The translations under genes and the position numbers were made by a program. From Zygnema circumcarinatum (lineage: Eukaryota; Streptophyta; Zygnematophyceae; Zygnematales; Zygnemataceae), in the NCBI GenBank assembly GCA_037447605.1, contig CM074816.1:874942-938941 (forward strand): a stretch of 64,000 nucleotides of DNA. The letters are read 5' to 3'. The notes under the pieces are model-generated. The model was not told the DNA's origin. It saw nothing but the letters and a program-made list of their open reading frames with translations, and did no database searches. Positions 1 through 12,077 of the stretch are shown piece by piece; position 1 is the first letter of the stretch; each line of letters begins with the position of its first letter.

Positions 1-309
1 AGACAAGCTACGGCAGAAAATGTCAGAAAACAAGGCGAGAAACGTTAGATTTGAAAAAACCGCAGCAAAACAGCAGCAAAACAACCAAAAACAAAAAACA
101 AAAAACGAAAAGAAGCACAAACAACAAAAACAGAGCAATGCAGCAAGACACGCGACAGGAAAACGCAAAGACAACGACAAGAGGCTGCCACGTGGCCGCG
201 GCAGAGGCGGCGGCAGCAGGCGCAACGGTCGGAAGGTCGGTACAAGGTGTCCTAGAGCTGCCTTACGACTTGAAGCTTCAATTATTATAATCAATCTCCG
301 TTTAATCGT

Positions 310-612
310 TTTTTAGGGTTTTTAGGGTTCATTTCCGTCGCTTTGCAGCGCTGCCTTGCTTCCACCATCCTTCGGCGTGCAGCGGTTGTTGGGACCCATT
401 CCGGTGGTCTCCCGCCCCTTCCTGTTGGGGCTAGAAGCACATCGGCGACCTTCGCGGGTGCTTCTAGTGCCGTGTTGTTGAGCCTAGAAGTAGATTTCCG
501 TCTCGAGGCTTTCTCTTTGTCCTTACGTCCATTGTGACCGCTTCCTCTGGTTCCCTATGTCGATTTTATCCATGTACATTTGATGGCCTTGCCATCGTGA
601 GTTCAATCAAGC
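310..612 (+). repeat. Dispersed repeat family, copy A
   Basis: The segment opens with TTTTTAGGG-type words and ends with a conserved block around 573-610 (TGTACATTTGATGG, then GCCATCGTGAGTTCAAT). The same order of blocks recurs at 26622-26995, including a shared stretch near GGCGTGC-GCGGTTGTTGG and one near CATCGG-GACCTTCGCGG. Shorter or inverted copies lie at 36690-36745, 52085-52262 and 55467-55495. No long open frame is shared, so it looks like a short non-autonomous mobile element. The exact ends are uncertain. Confidence 0.6.
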
Positions 613-683
613 ATTCTTCTTTTAATTAGCAAGAAAACGAAAGAAATCGATACATATGGTCACATGGTCACTATAACGCGAGT

Positions 684-795
684 AGCCTGTAAGAGGGTGG
701 AAAATATTAGGGGTGTACGCATTTCAGTACGGATATGTACGGTCAGGACCCGGAATTCGTACAGTACACGAAATTTTGACTCTTAAGGAAAGTGT
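684..795. repeat. Repeat arm related to 36790-36905 in inverted orientation
   Basis: This stretch (GTGGAAAATATTAG, GTACGCATTTC, GGACCCGGAATTCGTAC) reads as an approximate reverse complement of 36790-36905, which contains GTACGAATTCTGGGTC, GAAATGCGTACG and TATTTTCCAC in the opposite order. It is probably the end of the same repeat class that flanks copies A and C. I see no gene in 612-1168. Confidence 0.45.
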
Positions 796-1168
796 TATTA
801 ACACACCTTCGCTCACTTTTTCGCCGGGCAGCTTTTACAAAGGATTTTTTAGCGAAAAATGCTGTTTCATACTTTTGTAGAATAGATACAGACCTTTTTT
901 CGTCGGGTGTACGAATGCTGATTTGAATGTACGATCAAAGTATAACGGCGCGACACGTGGAGCGACATGATTGGTCGCGACAACATATGACGTGGCAAGT
1001 ATGTTTGGGACCGTGACGTGACGAAACGAGACGCGAAAAAGGTGGAGTCCGCGGACGGCAATCGGAAATGGCCGGAAAAAAAATTGACAAACCCTAAAAA
1101 TGGGTTTTTAGGGTTATAGAGTGCGTCTGCCGAACCTCCTATGTACAGTTCGCGCAAGCCAGCAGGTG

Positions 1169-1681
1169 ATGGAGTTCATTACGCGGGAGGAGTTGATCGA
1201 AGATGTCAGGAAGAGGTGTTTACAGGAAGGAGTTGTCCTCGCCATCCAGAGTAGTACGAGGAAACGGGTGGTGTTCAACTGTGATCGAGGTGGGGAGTAT
1301 AGAAATGCTCTAAACCTGACAGATGGAACGCGCCAAAGGGAGACGTGCACCAAGAAAATAGGCTGTAAGTTTCAGATCGTTTGCACCTCGGTGAAGGGTT
1401 TGTGGGCGGTTCGGAAGATCTCCGGCAATCACAACCACGAGGTGGCTTTGAACTTGGCAGGCCATTCAATCACTCGTCGCTTAGGCAAGTTAGAAAAGGC
1501 GAAAGTGCGAGAGCTGGTTAGGTTAGGCTTGGCGCCAAAGGATATTATCTGTATCCTTCGTAAGGAGTTTGCAAATAGCCACTCCAAAGCAAGAGACATC
1601 TATAATGAGATTGCGGCTGCTCGAAAGGAAGAGTTAAAGGGCCGCAATGCGTGTTTTCATCCAAAAGGTGAGTGTAAATAA
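1169..1681 (+). pseudogene. FAR1/MULE-type DNA-binding domain fragment
   Basis: The first in-frame ATG of this frame is at 1169 and gives about 170 residues. The protein has the FAR1-type zinc-chelating pattern: a Cys in NCDRGGEYR, a Cys in KKIGCKFQIV, a Trp in LWAVRKI, and HNHE about 20 residues later, followed by a helical segment resembling the MULE transposase linker. Full-length FAR1/FHY3 or Mutator-like transposases add a DDE transposase core and a SWIM zinc finger; both are missing, because the frame stops at 1681 just before a minisatellite. It is most likely a truncated transposon remnant. A small domesticated DNA-binding protein is possible. Confidence 0.6.
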
Positions 1682-1738
1682 CACTTTCCTACTAAAATCG
1701 GGAATTTTGTATGGCTATGGTCAATGTCTGACTCCCCC

Positions 1739-2020
1739 TAATGGTTGCGAACCAGCCATTGCGTCCAATGGTTACGAACCAGCCATTGCGTCCAATGGTT
1801 GCGATCCAGACATTGAGTCCAATGGCTGCGAACCAGCCATTGCGTCCAATGGTTGCGAACCAGCCATTGCGTCCAATGGTTGCGAACCAGCCATTGCGTC
1901 CAATGGTTGCGAACCAGCCATTGCGTCCAATGGTTGCGAGCCAGCCATTGCGTCCAATGGTTGCGAGCCAGCCATTGCGTCCAATGGTTACGAACCAGCC
2001 ATTGCGTCCAATGGTTGGCC
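1739..2020. repeat. 27-bp minisatellite, about ten copies
   Basis: The unit is a 27-bp sequence containing AATGGTTGCGAACCAGCCAT followed by TGCGTCC, repeated about ten times with few substitutions. Since 27 is a multiple of three and the unit lacks stops, all frames stay open and give artefactual nonapeptide repeats (NGCEPAIAS on +). It lies between the FAR1 fragment and the promoter of the O-methyltransferase gene. Confidence 0.9.
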
Positions 2021-2379
2021 CGCGTTTGGCGACCTTGACACCCCCGCGCCTCAGTCGCGCCGACACGATCCATCTGCCAATCGCGGCGACCGCCCACACG
2101 TGTGAAATGCACACGTGGCGAGCTCCCACTGTTCTTCTATCTCCCAGTGGCCCTTCCGCCTCCTCAAAGAGGCCCTCCCCTGCCCTTCTCCCCCACATTC
2201 TCTCTATCCCTCTCTCTCTCCTCTGGAAGTTCTGAACACCGAAAGCCCTCTTGTCTAATGTTTAAAGCCCTCACATTCAAATTTTTTCTGGAAATTTTCT
2301 TAAGGATTCCTCTCCTTTGAGCCCTGACCTGCGTCACGACGTCCATTCTCCCTCTGCAGCGCCCGCTTCCTTGGCCGCC

Positions 2380-3964
2380 ATGGACGAGCAATTGCGCGTC
2401 ATGGCGGCGTACGGACTCGACGAAGAACTGACTGCCGCCCAGCACCGCCTGGTGGCCCTCTCCCACCTGCACCTGCTCCCCGCCGCACTCTTCGCCGCCG
2501 TGACGCTCGGCATCCCCAACGTGCTGGCTGGGGCTGGAGGGCCCCTCACAGCAGAGGAAGTTGCCGCGAAGCTTCCGGGAGGACAGGGACGGGCGGAGTA
2601 CACGTGGCGCGTTCTAAGGCTGCTGAGCAGCCATGGATTGTTTCAGCAAAGCGGGGAGGATGGGCCTACGACCGCCAAGTTTGGGCTTACAAAGATGTCG
2701 GCGCTCCTGACTACAGGTGAATTTAGGGTTACGGTGAAGAGTTTTAGGGTGGGATTTTAGGGTTAGCGAATTTACGCTTTTAACTGTTGCCCGGAGGAAT
2801 CGAAGTCAGCCGATTTTTTAAAACGCAAATAGGAAGGTTTTGTTTTGGAGCCGCACATGAATGGTTGCCGGCTTTTCATGTCGTGCAGGGCACAGCGGCC
2901 CCTCCATGGCTGACTACGTGCTCTCACAGGCGGCTCCGAGTGCCTTCCAGGCGGGAAGCCAACTGGTGGATGCGCTGCTGAAAGGGGGGGAGCCCTTCAC
3001 TATGGCGCACGGAGCCAACCAGTGGGACTATGGCCGCCTGCACCCCGAGTATGGCTTGCGCTTCAGTCGAGCAATGACTAATGTTTCACAGGTGAAGGCG
3101 ACATCGCAAAGTTTTTCCTTGGTTGATGTTCGGCAAAATGGAGGCAACACTTTGTCTTTTCCTTTTTTTACTTTCTCACTTTTTTCAATGTTATTTGTAT
3201 TATTATTGTTTCCAGGAAGAAGTTGGGGCAATTTTGAGGGCATACGATGGATTTGGGGAGGAGGGCACTCTCGTGGACGTGGCTGGCAGCGTGGGCGTCA
3301 CCGGAGCCGCCATTCGAGCGCGGCATCTGAACCTTAAAATCGTAAATTTTGACTTGCCCGAAGTGATCGCTCGGGCGCCCGCATTGGAGGGTGTGACCCA
3401 TGTTGCGGGAGACATGTTTAAAGAGGTGCCTGATGGCGACATGATCTTCATGAAGGTGAGAGGGATAGGGAGGAAGGAGCGGTGGGGGAGGGAGAGGGGG
3501 AGTAGCGAGCGGACGAGAGGGCGAAGGGGCGAGACAGGAAGAGAGAGGGGAAGAACGAGAGTTGTAACGCCAAAGTCAGTTTTGGAGTGTCCCTGGGAAG
3601 CGAGGGAAGGCGGAGCGCAATGTCATGACGTGGCTCCTGTGGTTGCATCGTTTTGCAGCACATCATGCACGACTGGGATGATGCAGATTGTGTCAAGATT
3701 TTGACCAACTGCCACAGGGCGCTTCCTTCCCATGGAAAGCTTATAATCGCCGACTCTGTTGTCCCTTCGCCTGCGGATGCGAGTGAGAGGGCTCAGCGAA
3801 TCAAGCTGTTCGATGTGGCCATGCTGGTCATGACGGAACGGGGAAGGGAACGGACAGAGAAAGAATGGCATTTGCTGTTGGCGGAAGCGGGATTCGTTGT
3901 CACGCGAATTGTGCCGACTGCATCGGCCGTGGTCTCTGTCATAGAATGTACAAAGACAAGGTGA
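2380..3964 (+). CDS. Caffeate-type (COMT-like) O-methyltransferase
   Basis: Four exons (2380-2716, 2889-3091, 3216-3455, 3659-3964) join in phase at GT-AG sites and give 361 residues, the usual size for plant small-molecule O-methyltransferases. The N-terminal part resembles the helical dimerisation domain (LLPAALFAAVTLGIPNVL, then a winged helix). The middle exon has the substrate-domain pattern NQWDYGRLHPEYGLRFSRAM. The C-terminal part has the SAM-fold strands FDLPEVIARAP and GDMF, and the catalytic-His region HIMHDWDD. Such enzymes transfer methyl from S-adenosylmethionine to a hydroxyl of a phenolic or similar small molecule, normally in the cytosol. Motif I is unusual: VDVAGSVG instead of VDVGGGxG. 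Substrate cannot be told. It converges on UFSP2, with 110 bp between the stops. Confidence 0.85.
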
Positions 3965-4073
3965 ATTTTGGAAAAACTGAAGAATAACAACCATCCGGAG
4001 GAAAAGGAAGAGGAGGAGATAGATCGGACCAAAAAAATAGTTATCAACCCTGATTATTATCGGCCCTGATTGG

Positions 4074-7000
4074 CTAGACAGAGGCGGGGCGTTGCGGCAT
4101 GAGCAGGTTGTAGAAAGCGTTCTTGAGGAAAAAGTCCTGCCCAGTCTCCGTTACAGCCCTCTTCCAGCCCACCCAGCCCCCTCCACGAATGCTCTTTGGG
4201 TCCTCCCCCCCCGTGTAGTGCGGGTCGAGGATGAGGAACGCACACTCGCCCGTGCGTTCGTTATAGTCGACACCCAGCAGGGTGTACGCCAGCACTCCGC
4301 CCCCTGCACTCACATCCGACATGTAGGGACTGTGCGTGAGAGAGAGATTTGAAGAGTAAGCAGAAGAGTAATCAACAGAGAGGAACCGAAAGATGGGGAA
4401 GGAGCGTGAGGTGGGGTGGGGGGGACGGCGAGAGCATTTGTCAATAAAGCAACTCTTCAAAGAGTAACAAAAAAGGGAGTGAGATAGAGAGGGAGGGAGA
4501 GAGAGGGAGAGAAAAAGGATCGAAAGAGTGAGTGAGCTGCACTTGCCAATCATGATGGGCGTTCCTTGTGTCTGAAAATGGCGGGCCAATTCTCGTCCTT
4601 TGGAAGGCATGTCGGCTCCCGATTGGACGGTCAATATTTTGCAGCTCACCTGATCAATATCATCGAGATATTACCCAACAGCAAACCTTCTTGAGAACCC
4701 TATTCTGCCAAAAATTGAGAACCCTTAAGAAATTCGCAGCATAGAGAACTTTGTTAACTGCAGCTTCCTCGATCTAAATACCTGCCCGGAAGGCTTTCAC
4801 TGAAAAAGTGCACAAATGTCGCAAGGGAAAATTCAATTAATTACAGACCTGTACCGACCACAACGCATAAGAACGTTGATATTTGACAAAATCGATGTGG
4901 AATACGCTTTTGAAGTACTTTTGATGTTACTACTTAATTCACGGAAAATGTGAACTAATTCCGAGTTTCAGAAGGGTGAAACTTTACTAAGTCTGAAATC
5001 TCCTATTAGTAACATGCTTTGTTGAACAGAGGAAAGGTGATGTAAAAGCAATGACATATATGAAATGCCCCAAACAGTATTGTCTGGATAAAGGAGGAGC
5101 TCACCCCCAACAACTGGTCCAGCACATAACTCAGCTCTATGGCTCCAATCCACTGAGACGATCCAACAAACGCTCCCTCCTTGTCTCCCATTTCCACTAG
5201 CGTCTCTTGAATCTTCCTGCGAAAATGCTATCGTGTCAAATCTACCTCAATGGTTGTAAGGAAACTCAGAATAAGATATAGGCAAACGAAGCGAATCCAT
5301 TCATAATGTTGAATTAGCCCGTGGTAGAGAGAGCGAGAGAGCGAGGAAGGGAATACCAAGAGGGGGAAGAGAGACACAGCGAGTGAGGGAGAGAGGGAGA
5401 GAGTTTGAGTGATACAGGATGCTCCTGTCATGCACCTGTGTGTGGGAACTGGCAGATTGGTATAGTGCTGCAGTTGAAACCACGATACAATTGTCTGAAG
5501 GGAGCGATAAGCACAGCCCCAACCCTGCAGTCGACCACCCTCCCAGACAATCCCTATGAAATTAACATCAGACCAAAACGTTAACAAGCAAAAAAAAAAC
5601 TTTTCCTACTCACATCTTTCCCATGACAACAATGACAGGGCATCCGCACCACACTCCGCATCTTAACCACACTTGAAACAACACGTGCATTTCATAATGA
5701 GGCAAATAGTGGTAGTGGGAGTGGTAGTATTAGAGAAACTGTTCCTTTTAAAAAAGTGAGAGGAGTATGTAGAGAGGGCCTTACGCTGTCATCAATGTGG
5801 TCCTGCATGTAGTGGAAGTATTCATATGATCCTTGCAGCAAAGCCACCTGCCCCCCACTCACTGCATGCCCCCCCATAATCCTGAATCCTTGTTAGAAAT
5901 GAATAATTGACCACAAAATAAAATAAGTATAGAATGGCACACATTGGAGCACCCATTCCTCAAATCCTCTACCTCATCCTCTAAAGCCCGAATAGGATTA
6001 AGTGTCAGTAAGGAAATACCTCCGGAAGGCGGCAGAGCCACATGAACATCTCGCAGCCTTCTTCCTGCAGAGCAAACTAAAAGATTCATTAGAGAGATTG
6101 TGGCAGAACAAAGTGGGGAGGAAGGAAAGAGCGAGAGAAACAGTAATGAAGGAAAGGAAACGGAGCAACCTTGTGTGCTGCCGAGGGTGTTCGCACTGTC
6201 TAGTATGAAAGTAAGCGCATTCACAGTACGGAGTAGAGGACGGTCTCCGGGGAGACCTAGCCTTTGGTGAAGAGTTTTACGCATCTCCACTGCAAATAAA
6301 GGAATAAACCTTCACTCAACATGCTTCACTAAATGGATGATAAGAAGCTCGACAGCATATAAAATGGTATACCACACATCAACATGCCACTTGGAAAATT
6401 CCCCGGAAAACTCTTTCCATATATGCAGTTAGGGGAACTCATTCAGTCAAGAAAACACTTCTAAAGCTTCCCGACAACGGTGTATCTTCCTCCACTCCCC
6501 TGATTTTCTCCCCTCTCTCCTCTCTCCGTCTCCAAAAGCAGCCTCCCTCTATCCCGCAGTGCCTGTACCTGCACGTTTTTCCGATTCTCCGTAACTCAGT
6601 GAATAGACCGAAGTCACAGGGTGACAAAAACCCGGTGGACAGAAGTGGTACGCTGAAAGCTGCAACCAAAGCAGTTCCGCAAATTACCGTCTCATTTGTC
6701 GAGGCTCGTTCATGGTTTGGCTAGTTTTGCAAGTTTAAGGCTTATTGAAACCCCAGTGGAAAAATGCAGATGCTCAATTTATGGCTTACCTTCACATCGC
6801 CCTTGCCACATTCTGCAAGAGCAATCCGTTCCACGTAACGGAGCTGCTCACATAGAGCAGGGATGACGAGGGTATTCACTGCCACCTCTGCTACCATGTC
6901 GGAAGGTGGTGCAGCCAAAACGTCGAGCTTTAGGTCAAGGCGACGTACAGTCACGCTGCTGTCTGCTGCAAGAATACAAAAGGGAGACTATCACTGCTTA

Positions 7001-8743
7001 CAGAATGCTTCAAGAGCTACCTCCCCTTCCCACCGGGCCCTTTCTCTCTCTGCCTATCGCTACAGTTCAACTAGGAAACGTATCGTTATTGATTCAATTT
7101 GAACATTTCCCCGCATTGCTTTCGTGGATAAAGAATAGAAGTTACCAGGAAGGTACTGCAAGAACGGGGCTGCTGCAGGGCCAACTTTGCGTGACTGGCG
7201 GAGACGAGGCCTCACATTTGCAGGAAGAGGAAGCTGCGTAAAGTCACGCCTCAGAATGAAAAGTCATGCTTTGTTCGTATTGAGAAAAGAAATGAAAGAA
7301 AAAAAAAACGGAAGTGGAAAGAACCTGAAGAACGACTAACTTCTTAACAGATACATCTACGGCACTTATAATCAACCACTTTGTTCTATTCAGTGATATA
7401 AACGCAAGAGAATCAAGCCCGTCCGAAAGTGGGCAGAAACAAATTTTGTCTCTGCCCGCCTTTTTTGTTAGGGAAAGAAAAAAAAACGATCCACCCAATG
7501 CCCTCATCCCCGCCTTCCCTCCCAAAAAAAAAACGAGAAGAAAAAGCAGAGTTCGCTCAAACTGCAAACTTAGCAAGCACCCCCCTTCTTTCACCTGATC
7601 CTCATCTCCACAGCATTGGCTGGTAGGCCACCTGGCAGCCTGAAGCTGTCTTCACTGCGTTCTCAGCCAATCGAAACTCTCCGCAAAGGGGATGGTCTAC
7701 TGAGGAACTGCCACCTGGCACATCTCGTAATCCCAATTGGCCGACCTGCACCAGGTGGGGCCCCTGCTGAGTGGAGCCGCCACCAGATGGGCCCTCCACT
7801 ATGGCCACTGCCCAGTCGCTTCGGAGGTCCTTTTCAATACCCTCCAGGGCAGTTGAGATCGCTTTGGAAATTTCTGGAGAAAGAATAGAAATACGTTTAG
7901 CAGCATGCTTCTGTTGGGGAATACTTTCGCATTGACATAGTAAGGCGCATTTGTAAAATGCGCATCGCATAACCTTACTCGCACATGGAGAGGTTTGGCA
8001 ATCGTGAAAAAGGTACTACCGGTTAGAAAAGTTACTGTGGCTAGCAAAAAAGTCCACGGCAGGGATGCCGGATCCTTTTTCTATCTTTGACTCCAAAAGA
8101 AAGGATAGAAGAGAAATTCAACTCCACCCTGTGAAGAGGACTCACCTTCAGAAGTAGGCGTCGCTGCTCGGAGGTACACTGGAAGAGATACCGCCAGCTG
8201 GCAGCGCAGCAGCACGTGCCCTTCCCAGAGCTTCTGCGTCGCTTCTCGCACTCCTCCTGGTACTATCTCCACACGTCTCTCCTCCACAAGCCCTCCCACA
8301 TTTTCCTCACAACATGAAAAGAACGCCAAATTGCCGTCCTCCAGCCCTACAGCCGCCACAAGACTGCTTTTCCCCTTGCTTGTGCCACCTTGTACAGAAA
8401 CATCCATACAATCCCTCATCTGCTTCACCAGGTTAAGGGCACTGCTGCCAGCTGCTTGAGCATCACTGAATTCTGCGCTGCCTGGAATGAATGCGCCGAT
8501 TATTTGAAAGCCACGCGGCAGAAGGAGGCGCAGATCTGCAGCCTCCACACTCAGATCTTCAAGGGATGCCCTAGAGGACGAGAAGTGGAGCCATTTGACA
8601 GCGCTGACGGGCGTAACCGAGTCGTTGCTTTCAGCGGCAGCTGCGGAGGGAGCAGCAGAGAGGAGCCAGCCGGCAGAGCCTTCTGAGAGGCGCTGTCGGA
8701 GCGCCGAGTGGATGCCTTCATGCAGGCGTATGGCCGGCGCCAT
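4074..8743 (-). CDS. UFSP2: Ufm1-specific protease 2 (UFSP2)
   Basis: Twelve minus-strand exons close in frame to 656 residues, close to plant UFSP2 length: 8743-8146, 7873-7632, 7233-7146, 6965-6790, 6659-6569, 6289-6170, 6064-6020, 5861-5785, 5524-5436, 5216-5105, 4649-4547, 4303-4074. The catalytic Cys lies in [10 protein letters not shown], and the Asp-Pro-His dyad lies in LILDPHYTG. The preceding YEYFHYMQD block and the terminal [10 protein letters not shown] are also family hallmarks. UFSP2 is the cysteine protease that matures the ubiquitin-like modifier UFM1 and removes it from targets such as ER-associated ribosomes. The large N-terminal half is the poorly conserved substrate/ER-targeting region. 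Intron 11 (4546-4304) starts with GC (G|GCAAGT). The start is the first ATG and faces INTS2 divergently. Confidence 0.92.
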
Positions 8744-8792
8744 GGCGCCTTCCAGCCCGGCCCTGAGCGAGGGCAGGGAGGGCAGAAGCCCC

Positions 8793-9206
8793 GGGGTTAG
8801 GGTTAGGGTTAGGGTTAGGATTAGGGTAGAGTTGGGACTGGGATTAGAGTTAGGAACTTAGGATTAGGAATTTGATTTGGGATTAGGGTTAGGGTTGGGA
8901 TTAGGGTTAGGGTTGGGATTAGGGTTAGGGTTGGCTTAGGGTTAGGGTTAAGGGTAAGGATTAGGGTTAGAATTAGAGTTAGGGTTAGGGTTAGGTTTGG
9001 GGATTTGGGTTAGGCTTGGGATTAGGGTTGGGGTTAGGATTGAGGGTTAGGGTTCGGTTTGGGGTTAGGTTTGGGGATCAGGATGAGGCTGGGGTTAGGG
9101 TAAGGTTTAAGGTTAAGGTTGGGGATTAGGGTTAGAGTTAGGATTAGGTCTGGGATTAGGTTTGGAGTTAGGCTTGAGATAACGGTTAGGGTTAGGGTTG
9201 TAGCTT
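8793..9206 (+). repeat. Degenerate interstitial telomeric array (TTAGGG type)
   Basis: About 410 bp of imperfect TTAGGG repeats, with TTGGGATTAGGG and GGTTTGGGG variants, oriented G-rich on the plus strand. It fills most of the space between the UFSP2 start (8743, minus) and the first INTS2 exon. The unit is TTAGGG rather than the usual plant TTTAGGG. A second, opposite-strand array lies at 63080-63600. Confidence 0.9.
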
Positions 9207-9463
9207 CGGGTTTCCGGCCTGGTTTTTCCGTGTTGCTTTTAAGCGACGCACGAGTAAAGTGAGGTCCAGAGGGGACGGAAGGGAGCTGTCCACGTGGCAC
9301 ATCCAACGGCCATTAAATCTTCAACGGCCATTAAACCTTCCACGTGGCACGTCCAACGGTCACTTTGCAACTGGATTTCTGCCACGTGGAACCCTATTCT
9401 GCTTCCTCCCGCGGGCGGTCCCGGCCAGCGCTTGCGCCCCACGTGCGACTCTGCGACCCCAGG

Positions 9464-12021
9464 ATGCCACGTGGCGCTACCTCGTGGCCGGACCTGCCCG
9501 CCCTCCTACAGACTCGCCACGTGGCGGACCGCGCTGCCACGTATGCACGCCTCCCTCTCGCGCGCGTCTCCTTCCACGATGTCCACGTGGCGGCACTGGT
9601 TGAAAGGCTGCCAGCTGGCAGCTCCCCGCACTTTCTGGACGAGCTAGAGCTCAGCCATGGCGGTGAGGGGAGGGAGAAAGGAGAGGGGGAGAGGGAGGGG
9701 GAGGGGGAGGGGGAGGAAGGTGGACCTCGAGGAGGAGGTTCTATGGAGGAGTGCGATTCCGTTGTGTTCGAGGCTGCGGAGGAGGTGCGTTACTTTTTTT
9801 TTCGGTTGCTTTAGGGTTGGGAAACAGCCAGCATTTGGCATTTGGAAGTTCTCGGATCAAGATTTTAGGATTTCTAGAGGTTGTAGGGTTTGAGGGGGCA
9901 GGGACTCAGGGTTTGCACGATGCTATTGTCCCAGTTTTCTGGTACCTTTGGAGGGATCCGTCAAATTGTGATTCAGTCTAGTTGGTCATAGCGATGGTTA
10001 CAACTTTGCATATAGTAATAAGCATTTCTAATGTAGTAGGTCGACCTACAATGACAACAATATTCCATGTTCACGCAAAATTGAATTATGGAAGTCCCTT
10101 TGATGCTGGCAAATGAAACTTGAGTCTCTTCTACAGTTGGGAAACTTATCGATCTTTTTAAGTATCATTGCACGTGCAGCCAATGCGCGATATATCCATA
10201 TTGAATATTGTTTTTTCCTTCTGCCTCCCTTCTTTTCATCTCAGCTTCTTTCTGGATTGGGCAGGCAGAGCGCGTAAAGCTTATAGCCCTTTCTCTCCGT
10301 GCCCGAGCAGAAATGTTTGATGCTGCCCTAAGCACAGCCACCTCGAAATCTGATCCGAGGGAGGCAAAGTTCAGCCATACACAGATCAGCGGGCACGACA
10401 AAATTTTCGGATGCGAATTTTGCCTGCCCGAACTCCTAAGCATGCTGCCTGTGTTGGCTGGTCGCTTCCCTTCTGAGTTCACTCCAGGTCTGAACTCAAA
10501 CCTCTTTACTCTGCCCGTCTTTCCCTTGCTAAGTTTTGTTCCATTTTATTCTATTACTTAAGGTCTTTCTGACTTCATTGGGTGTGGGCTCTGCATGCAG
10601 AACGACTGGTAAAGGGCCTCCTCCTTGCGCCACATGGCGCCATCCTATTGGTCGCCACCCTGCTACAAATTAGGGTTTTGCGAAGCCCCTCCATCTCTCT
10701 CCTTGCCGCCATATCGGAGGCCCTTCTCCTACACCCCTTCCCAAGGGTAGCTCCGCAGCCCACCCTAACCAGTGGTGTGGCGACACCTGGCACTGTTGCA
10801 GGGCCCGTGCGGCCGCCACATCATCAAGGGAGCACCTATCCGGTCTTGCCAGGTGGCAGCCAGGGAGCAGCCCACGTGGGCCCCACTACAGCACTGGGAC
10901 AACAGCATATGCCAACCTCCGGAGGGGGAGGAGAGAGTGCAAATTCTCTGTTAGTAGGGAAAATTCGTAATCGTTTGAAAGACGATGTGGTGACGATCCT
11001 TGTAAGGCTCTGCCAGGTGGCACCCTCAGAAGCTGCCACGTGTCGGGCTGCCTTGCAGTCAGCTCAAACTCTCCCAGATTTGGTCCTCCATTTGACCTCA
11101 GAATTCTTCCACGATGAACTCGAATTCCTGTCGGCGGCAACGGTGGGTTCGCTTCCGTTGAACGGAATCCGACAGGGGTTGGCAGTGCATATAGCCGCCA
11201 ATCAGACAAGTGGTAGTGGTAGTACTGAAGGAGGAGGTAGTCTCCCTCCGTTGGTAGCTGGAGAAGGTGGTGGAGATAAACCTTTGCAGTCTCCAGCCGT
11301 CCGATTCAGGGCAGCTCTCACAGCGGACGCGCAAAAGTCAATTTCTGAGAGTGGATGGAGTGCCCGGACACACTCCCACCTACGCCTGTTCTGTGTGTTA
11401 GTTAGAATGGGTCCGTTACAACCTTCCATCTCCGAGGTGCGTTTCCGTGTATATCCAATAGCTTGCGAAAATCTTAACTTTTCTTTCTACCTCTCTCTCC
11501 TCCTCCCTGTCTCACCTTTTCTCCCCACCACCTTTCTTATATTTCCTTTTGCGAATTGTATCTTATTTTTCTACCATTGACTGTCGAACTGCAGGTGGAG
11601 ATGTGGTTGGCTGCTTTAGCCGGCCGAGTGAAGGAACCACCTTCAGCGACCGGAGGAAACATGGAGAAATCCCACCATCCAAGGAGGTCTATATGTGCAA
11701 ATACTTTATGTTTAGGAATCGCATTTCTATGCATTGTTCCGGGGCTAGGGGCTCTCTCTCTGCGCTCTCTCTACCATGCAGCGATTGGAGAGCTGCTCGG
11801 TCCCACGCTGCGACATCTGGCAGCTGCGGGAGGCAGTGCAGAGGGAGACGAGAGCAGTGTGAGAGGAGAGGGAGAGGGAGAGGGAGAGAAAGCGGGAGAG
11901 ACGGAGGAGAGCGTGATGGTGGTATGGACCGCAGTACAGCTTATGCTCAAGCGATTCGCAGAAATTGCAGAGGTGAGGAGACCTCCAGTCCTGAAGCTTT
12001 TTACGCTCATGTGATGTATCC

Positions 12022-12077
<56 letters not shown>

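Noticed and set aside
20-316. Lys/Gln-rich small open frames at the window start
   Set aside because: Low-complexity A-rich sequence, overlapping frames on both strands, no family match.
1739-2020. Regular repeats that could suggest a CRISPR array or a repeat protein
   Set aside because: Units are contiguous with no unique spacers, the host is a eukaryote, and the open frames are a consequence of a 27-bp stop-free unit.
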